This document shows, piece by piece, positions 57,740 to 64,000 of a stretch of DNA of 64,000 bases. Each line of letters opens with the position of its first letter. The stretch's first letter is position 1. Where the stretch lies: NCBI RefSeq assembly GCF_003473485.1, contig NC_053044.1, positions 12,961,501 through 13,025,500 on the forward strand, in the 5' to 3' direction. The stretch is from Medicago truncatula (taxonomy: Eukaryota; Streptophyta; Magnoliopsida; Fabales; Fabaceae). The position numbers and the translations under genes are program-made. The notes below the pieces were generated by a model. The model saw nothing but the letters and a program-made list of their open reading frames with translations, did not search any database and was not told the origin of the DNA.

Positions 57740-57960
57740 TCGAAGAGGTTTCATTTGGTTTGGAGTGTCTCTAATAACCAGTTGTTGCGCGGGTTATAAC
57801 TAACCGTGATCACCAGCTATGGAATTTTATTGAAATGTTGATGTAATCAGGGGGATTTTAGTAATGCCTGCAATGTGTTTGATGAAATGATTCAAAGAAG
57901 AATTGAACAATTTATACAATGGGAAATTGGCGCGGAACCCAGGGACGGACCCAAGTGTTG
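57740..57960 (+). pseudogene. PPR-like relic
   Basis: One frame reads GDFSNACNVFDEMIQRR, a typical pentatricopeptide-repeat phrase, with stops close by. Only one repeat is visible. A short fragment of a dead gene. Confidence 0.45.
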
Positions 57961-60203
57961 TTAAAAAGGGGCCACCGCCACACCCTTGTAAAATGGGATA
58001 ATACTATCCCTACTATATGTTTATATGGCTTGCAACCCCCCACTTTATATAATAAATAAGAGATTCACAAAATTGAGGTGTATCGGTACTCCTTATTCTT
58101 AATTTTATAAATGAACGATCATTTTTTATGTAGTAAATAACTATTTGTTAATATTTATATTTTATAGAACAACATTTCATAAGAAAAAACATCATTTAAT
58201 TATTTATAAGAATCATAGTAATTTTTTTTTACATATTATCATAAAAAACAATGAATGTTCTCAATTATGAGTGTTAAAAATTTTAAAAAATAAAAAATTA
58301 TTTCGTTGACACTTTTGATAAATAAGATTTAGTTATTATAATTATAAATAATAAAAAAATAATATTTTTTTTTTCAAAAAACAACTCATTTAACTATGAA
58401 TTTAAAGAGTGAGTGTATCGGTACACTCAAATATAGTGGGTGTAACATAGAATTTGACATAAATAAGTACCAAATACTTTTTCATCATTTATAATAAACT
58501 GATAACCTATTTTCTTTAATTAATATTACTCCATCCGTTTCAAAATGAGCGTCGTTTTAGTTAATTACACACAAATTAACGGAATAAAGTAGTCAAATGT
58601 TGTAGCAATTTTAGCAAATTATCCTAATCAACTATTGGTTTGTTTTTTATTAAAGAAAAAATAATACTTTAAAAGTAATGTAACATAATATTAATTGAAG
58701 GGTACAATTGACTATTATTTTGAATATTATTTGGATATCCTAATCAGTCATTAATATTTGAATATTATTTTGGACAAATACCATGAATAATACTATAAAC
58801 TTTTTAAAAAAAAAATTATATTTAATATAAAATTAAATATAACACTCAATTCTAATAAAATATTCATGAATCAAAACAGCAAAAAACAAAAGACAGAAGA
58901 AGAATAAATAAATAAAAAAAACATAAAAACAAGAGAAACCATAAAACAGTGAAAGAAAAAAGTACAGAGAAAGGGAGAAGAGATTCCAAAGCAGTTGAAA
59001 GATAAAAGAGTGTTTTTTTTGGAGCATGTAAGAAGAGAGAGAGTTGAAAAATGTTAAGGTTTACAAAATCCCCAACACTTGTACAATAACTATCCTACAC
59101 CTCTATGAACTCTATATAATGTGTATTCTACTCTTTGATCAAGTAATGCAAATTCATTTCATTCATTGTCTTAGTTTCATATTACAGATCGAATTTCTTC
59201 CGAGTATTTAATGAAATATTTGTCGCTAATTTCACATATTTCTGATAACCGTGAAATTGGTTCCATGCCTCTTGCAACATTGCATTACTGCTGTACTAAA
59301 CTAAATAGTTGTTTAAGAAATAACTAGTTTTGCAAGAGTGAATTGTACATAAGTGGTTAATAAATGAATATGATTAGGATTTTGAATAAATCCAACCATG
59401 CTTAATCCAAACATACGAGCTAACTATACCACTTTGTGACATTCATGACACATGAAATGGTTCAACACTTTGTTTCAAAGGAGCAACAAGAAGTTGATTT
59501 ATGGTTCAACACATGAATAGGTGAAGCATCACATGCAGTATTGACTCTGGTGGAAAAATTGATTTGATGTTGTTTTGGTTGTGTTCTAAATTTCTAATGT
59601 AATAAACTTTGTTTATCTATTGTAGTGTTACTATTTGTATTATTCTTGCTTGCGTAGGTGACAAGTGACAACTCATTAAAAACCTAACATAACTAAAACT
59701 AAAACAACTCTTATAAAAACCATAAAATTCCTCGGAAAAAATCATAAAATTAAAATTAAAATTAAACATATACTTTTCTTTTAATAGCCAAGATGTTTTT
59801 TTTAAGAGGTTAAAATGGAAAATATTACTGCATCAAAGAGTTCTTCTTAGCACAATGTATATCAGGAAGAAACAAAAGTCACAAACATCTGTACAAAGAA
59901 AGGGAAACAAAAAAACAATAAAATAAAATAAAAAAACAGAGAAAGAAAAAGCATTAGCTGATGCCCAACATAGTGAACGGACTAAGCCATCAAACATGAT
60001 AGTTGAAGGAGAGATTAACTATTTTCGCCTTCAACCATAAAAAATATAGTGACTTAATCTTATCGACAATCTGATTGAAAAAGGATATTGGAGAAGAGTA
60101 CAAATGATACTACTCTCACATTTTGGGACGAAGTATATTGACGGTACTTAGAAAATTAAAACTTAGAAATAAAATATATCAACATAGAGAAAATTAAATG
60201 TTG
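57961..60203. other. AT-rich intergenic with MITE remnants
   Basis: Holds a hAT-like end (CAGGGACGGACCCA near 57949) without its partner and a Stowaway-like end (CTCCATCCGTTTCAAAATGA near 58529) without its partner. A possible LTR tail near 59050-59190 ends in ..ATTCATTGTCTTAGTTTC. No gene is recognised. Confidence 0.45.
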
Positions 60204-61145
60204 TCAAGGATCATATAACTTCTTGTTACATTTGCATTTCCATGTAGTTGGATAGGGCACTGTGAACCGTGGCTTTCGCCGCTCCGTCAACACAAGGATG
60301 GGCGTGCAAGGGTTACATTGCTCGCACTTTGTTCTGCAATTTGGAGGAACAAGTGAGTCTTTTATAGGGACTTTCGATTTTTCTTTGGTCTCTTTCTCTC
60401 TTTCAATTGAATCCGCTCGAATAGCATTCTAGAAAGAAAAAAAAAATACAATGATTAACCATGAATTGATGATTCTAAACTTGTTTTATAAGATAAAAAT
60501 AGTAGGAGCTATACCCAAACATCAAAATAACTTGGATGTCTAGGCATCGGAATATCTGCAATGAAAAGCAATAAAGGATATTAGCAATAAGTGAGAACAA
60601 TATATTCGTACAACAAGAATTTGAAAAACTATATCAACGAAAACACAAAGGTATAAGACCCGATGTGGCACTAATTTTTCACAATCATGCACATCATCGA
60701 CGTTCGTCTGATCTCAATCTAATGGTTATAAAAAAAGATAAATTTAATTTAATTTTATAATAAAAAATATCGATGTTAAATCTTGATCGACGGATCTCAA
60801 TCAAACAAATACAAATGCATGACTTTTATTCAATTTGTTGACAGTAGGAAATCAAAGTCCAAAGTACACACATAACAATTTTAGGTTTCCTCCTTCAAAA
60901 AATAAATAAATAAATTTAGGGTTCCATTTATTTCAAAAAATATTACATATATACTATATGAAGAAACACATGGTATAGAAAAATTCAAAATGAAAGTGGA
61001 GACACTTGCCTTGTTCGTAGGGTTCTATCTCGAAAATGACAGGTAACCACGTTGGAGCAACGGTGCTACCGGAGAAAGTTGTACTGATCGAGATCACAAA
61101 AAAGAAGACAAAACAATAAAGATTAATCATAGTGTTACTTCTCAT
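60204..61145 (-). CDS. EPFL-type secreted cysteine-rich peptide
   Basis: A putative secreted signal of the EPIDERMAL PATTERNING FACTOR-LIKE family, whose members bind ERECTA-type receptors. Exons (minus) are 61010-61145, 60515-60555 and 60204-60428, giving 133 residues. The N-terminus has a hydrophobic signal peptide (INLYCFVFFFVISI). The C-terminal domain has six Cys at 90, 94, 97, 100, 124 and 126 in the pattern PPNCRTKCEQCNPC..TTWKCKC, ending KKLYDP, as in EPFLs. Intron 1 only keeps frame with a GC donor (AAG/GCAAGT); a GT two codons on would lead to a stop. Intron 2 is GT-AG. TATATATA lies 65-75 bases upstream of the ATG. The subgroup is undetermined. Confidence 0.8.
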
Positions 61146-61205
61146 CTCTCACTCTCTCTGAACTAAAAAGAAAAATTTCTTCTGAAGAACAAGAATGAGT
61201 GCTTG

Positions 61206-61224
61206 CCTATATATAAAATATATG
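61206..61224 (-). promoter_or_regulatory. Putative TATA box of the EPFL-like gene
   Basis: The minus strand reads ATATATTTTATATATAGG about 65-80 bases before the start codon, a suitable place for a plant TATA box with a short leader. Confidence 0.4.
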
Positions 61225-61378
61225 CACACCCAATGGAACAAGTAACCAAAATAAAAAAGTCCTCTAAAAAAATAAGTAGCATGCGAAATAAAAGAAGATA
61301 TTCTTGGTAAATTTCGCTGCAATTTAAATGCACATTAATGCTGATTGAATGGTTTTGTTTGTTTATTTCTATTTACTA

Positions 61379-61659
61379 CTCCCTCCGTCCCAAATTGTAT
61401 GACGTTTTGGGCATTTCATACATATTAAGAAATGCAATTAATATTGTGTAGAAAATAGATATTATGAGTTGTTTTACAAAATTGTCCTTAATAAATAACA
61501 TGAGAAAGATAAATGAAAGAATTGAAAAAAAAAAGAGTAATAAATAGTTAAAGTTATAATAGGAAAAGTAACATTAATGTTGCATTGGTATCGTAAAGTG
61601 ACATATAATTTGGGATAAATATTTTTCCTAAAGCGACATACAATTTGGGACGGAGGGAG
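61379..61659. mobile_element. Stowaway-like (Tc1/mariner) MITE
   Basis: CTCCCTCCGTCCCAAATTGT at the left is inverse to ACAATTTGGGACGGAGGGAG at the right, with TA on both sides. 281 bp, non-coding. Confidence 0.92.
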
Positions 61660-61816
61660 TACAAAGTAAATCTGATTTGGTGTTAATGATTGCATGATTT
61701 TATTGATTGATTTCTCTTTTTGGGAAATTATTGATTGTTATTAAGTATGGTAATTTTAGACGTCTATACTAAATATTAATGGATCACAATTTTATTTTTT
61801 TTACTTTTTTCATATC

Positions 61817-64000
61817 TTTTTTTTTTTTTTTTTAGTAAAATGTGTTTATAGCATTTCATTAATAATAAGATGTTCAATACAACAAGGTACAATAGAATAA
61901 GTGGTGGGACTAGCTAATAATGGGGCAGCCCCGGCAAGGACGTGAGCTACCTCATTTGCTTGTCGCAGAGTAAACTCAACCTTAGAGTTTGTAAACTGTG
62001 AACTCAACAACCTTCTGCAAGCAGAGATAATAAGACCAAATTCAGTAACATCTGGATGAGGGTGGTTGAAGGCATCCACAGTAATTTTGGAATCCAATGC
62101 AAAATCAACATTGTCAAACCTCATATCACTTAACCATTCCTAAGCATAATAAAGACCTAAAGCCTCACCCACATTAACAGAGTGTAGAAACGGGAGCGGA
62201 ATGGATTTAGCTAGAATAAAAACTCCCTCGTCATCACGAATACACAAACCTATTCCTGTTCTGTTTAATGCATTCGAGAAGAAAGCGTCAACATTGCATT
62301 TTACTCTACCTTGGTGAGGACGCTGCCAAGAAATAGGAGACATAACCTGATGTTGTTGCTGCCCCAAGACTCTTGCAGCCGAATTGGTGGTGTTTGCGGT
62401 TGTGCTATGCACAGCCGAGCTGCTGCTATGTGTTGCATGTGTGGGGACGTTAGCAATCGACTAATCCTCTATGAGATGGCGAGCTCAGTCCATAACCTGC
62501 GCCACAGTTTCTGTCACTCCTTGCCAAAGCCGTAAATTCCGATGCTTCAATAAGCTCAAAAGTAGAGCTGCAAACTGTTGGCTCTGGGCACATGACATCA
62601 CCTACAATAAAGAAAAGATAGCAGCACCAGCACTGTTAGTATGTGTACAGGTGCGTTGCACAGCTGCTCTAAGACCGGACCGAAGCCAAACCTGCTGCAC
62701 AATAAAACATTCAAAAAAGCTGTGTTGCAGATCTTCTGGAGGTCCTTCACAGATAACACATTCAGTGGGGCAGTTAACACCGTTCTCAGCCACGACACAT
62801 ACGCCATATTAATTTTTTTACTTTCGGAGGTACTTTTAAACGCCAAATATTAGACCAAGATCCGGGTTGCCGGAGGTGGGAGGTATCCACCAAAACTTCA
62901 ACACAAAGCCGATACACACTCTTAAACGAATACAATCCATTCCTCTCGGCTTTCCAAACCAACTTATCTTCCTCCACTTGATCAAGCAATGAAGTTTGTA
63001 AAATAGAGGCTGCTGTAGTGGTGTCAAAAACCTGAGATATGATTTCCTCATTCCAAGACTTAGAATTAGGATGAATAAGATTGTTAACCGTAAAATTCCG
63101 TAGCAGATGCACATTTGGAATGGGGATGGAAGTACCTGACCCAATACGCCACCGAGCCCCCCCTCGAACAATAAAACGCGCTTTTAAAATACTTCGCCAA
63201 ACGTAACTTGGGTTATGCCCCAAAGAAGCAGACATAAAGTTATTGTTAAGGAAATAGCGCGCCTTGAAAATCTGAGAAACCAACGAAAGAGGCTCTGATA
63301 TAAACTTCCAAGCCTGTTTGCCAAGCATAGCTAAGTTAAATGCAGTGAGGTCCTTAAAACCCATGACACCATGCGTTTTATGCATAGACAACTTCTCCCA
63401 AGATAGCCAATGAATACCCCGGCCACTCGACCCACCATGGCTCCACCAAAACGAATTCAACATCTTCTCTATGGTCGAAATAATAGAAGTGGGCAGCAAG
63501 AAATACTCATAACATACGATGGGATTGCATGCAGTACAGATTTAATCATAACCTCCCGTCCCGCTTTTGAAAGACATTTGCTACTCCATGTGTTTATTTT
63601 ATGCCACACGCGATCCTTAACATAAGCGAAAACAGATGTACGATTCCTACCAATCATCGAGGGTAAGCCTAGATACTTACCTGTGCCAAGAACAGCCTGA
63701 ACACCCATGATATTGGTTATCGCATGTTGTAGGGTGACAGAAACCTTGCGACTGTAAAAGATCTCAGACTTCGGTATACTAATAGCTTGTCCTGATGCAG
63801 CTTCATATGTGGCAAGAATGGATTGCATGACATGAGCTTGATTTTCTGTTGCTTTGAAGAAAAGAAAACCATCATCTGCGAAATGCAAGTGTGTAACCAG
63901 AGGAGCCCCTCTACACACAGAAGTGCCACATATGTCCCCCCTAGCCTCTGCACGTCTGATTAAGGAGGAAAGACCCTTGGCACAAATAATAAACAAGTAG
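61817..64000 (-). mobile_element. LINE (L1-type), truncated by the window end
   Basis: A 17-base T run at 61817-61833 is the minus-strand poly-A tail. ORF2 pieces follow to the right, in the order expected for an L1-type element read on the minus strand, and continue past base 64000. Confidence 0.88.
61846..64000 (-). pseudogene. LINE ORF2 relic: RT, zf-RVT, RNase H
   Basis: From 64000 leftwards: reverse transcriptase with the catalytic HFADDGFLF segment (about 63870), KYLGLPSMIGRNR, and CLSKAGREVMIKSVLHAIPS. Then FWWSHGGSSGRGIHWLSW and the zf-RVT part (WSNIWRLKVPPKVKKLIWR; CPTECVICEG..DLQHSFFEC). RNase H follows (VKCNVDAFF; ALGLYYA; RQANEVAHVLA). Breaks: deletion and frame change near 62785 between the two zf-RVT parts, and a TAG after LYYA near 62140. 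The endonuclease and ORF1 lie outside the window or are lost. Confidence 0.9.

Noticed and set aside
1..64000. CRISPR arrays, operons, ribosome-binding sites
   Set aside because: Spliced plant nuclear sequence; the repeats seen are transposon-derived or satellite-like.

Overview
This is a 64-kb piece of plant nuclear DNA. Genes have GT-AG introns, the background is AT-rich, and transposon layers are dense. The recognisable genes are plant-specific or plant-type: an ALA flippase, XXT5, VTI11, TOC1/PRR1, CW-MBD proteins and an EPFL peptide. The repeat content (a SIRE/Maximus-like LTR, an Au-type SINE, MULEs with 9-bp target duplications) together with the gene sequences suggests a papilionoid legume such as Medicago or Trifolium. 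That taxonomic call is inference from sequence impression, not from a search.

Layout. 1-6200: repeats, comprising a ~185-bp tandem array split by a solo LTR, LINE relics and a four-level MITE/LINE nest. 6203-13323 (+): P4-ATPase phospholipid flippase, 11 coding exons, with a hAT element in intron 1. 13761-14148: fold-back MULE MITE. 15452-18125 (-): xyloglucan xylosyltransferase XXT5, two exons. 19095-25300: a hAT MITE, then a copia relic split by a decayed Ty3/gypsy element with both LTRs and a TSD. 26711-29392 (+): SNARE VTI11, five exons. 30638-36294 (-): TOC1, six coding exons, with a solo LTR and an Au SINE abutting in intron 5.

36300-57600 is a locally duplicated zone. A module made of an unidentified ORF fragment, a CW-zinc-finger/MBD gene and a truncated 5' piece of TOC1 occurs twice (about 37.6-44.4 kb plus 49.6-49.75 kb, and about 51.1-57.6 kb) next to the intact TOC1. 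The two MBD genes (40119-41395 and 53556-54976, both -) look intact; the two TOC1 pieces are pseudogenes. Later insertions into the modules include a fold-back MULE MITE with a visible empty site in the other copy, a TRIM-like element, a 5.2-kb MULE whose transposase is fused to an OTU cysteine-protease domain, a further MITE, and a fragment of chloroplast rpl2.

57.6-64 kb: PPR relic, MITEs, a secreted EPFL-type cysteine-rich peptide gene at 60204-61145 (-) with a probable GC-AG intron, a Tc1/mariner-type MITE, and a decayed LINE (-) running off the right end.

The genes do not form a pathway. They act in membrane lipid asymmetry, cell-wall xyloglucan, vesicle fusion, the circadian clock, methyl-DNA/chromatin reading and peptide signalling. 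The notable biology is structural: clock-gene fragments duplicated together with a chromatin-reader gene, and an OTU-carrying Mutator-like transposon.
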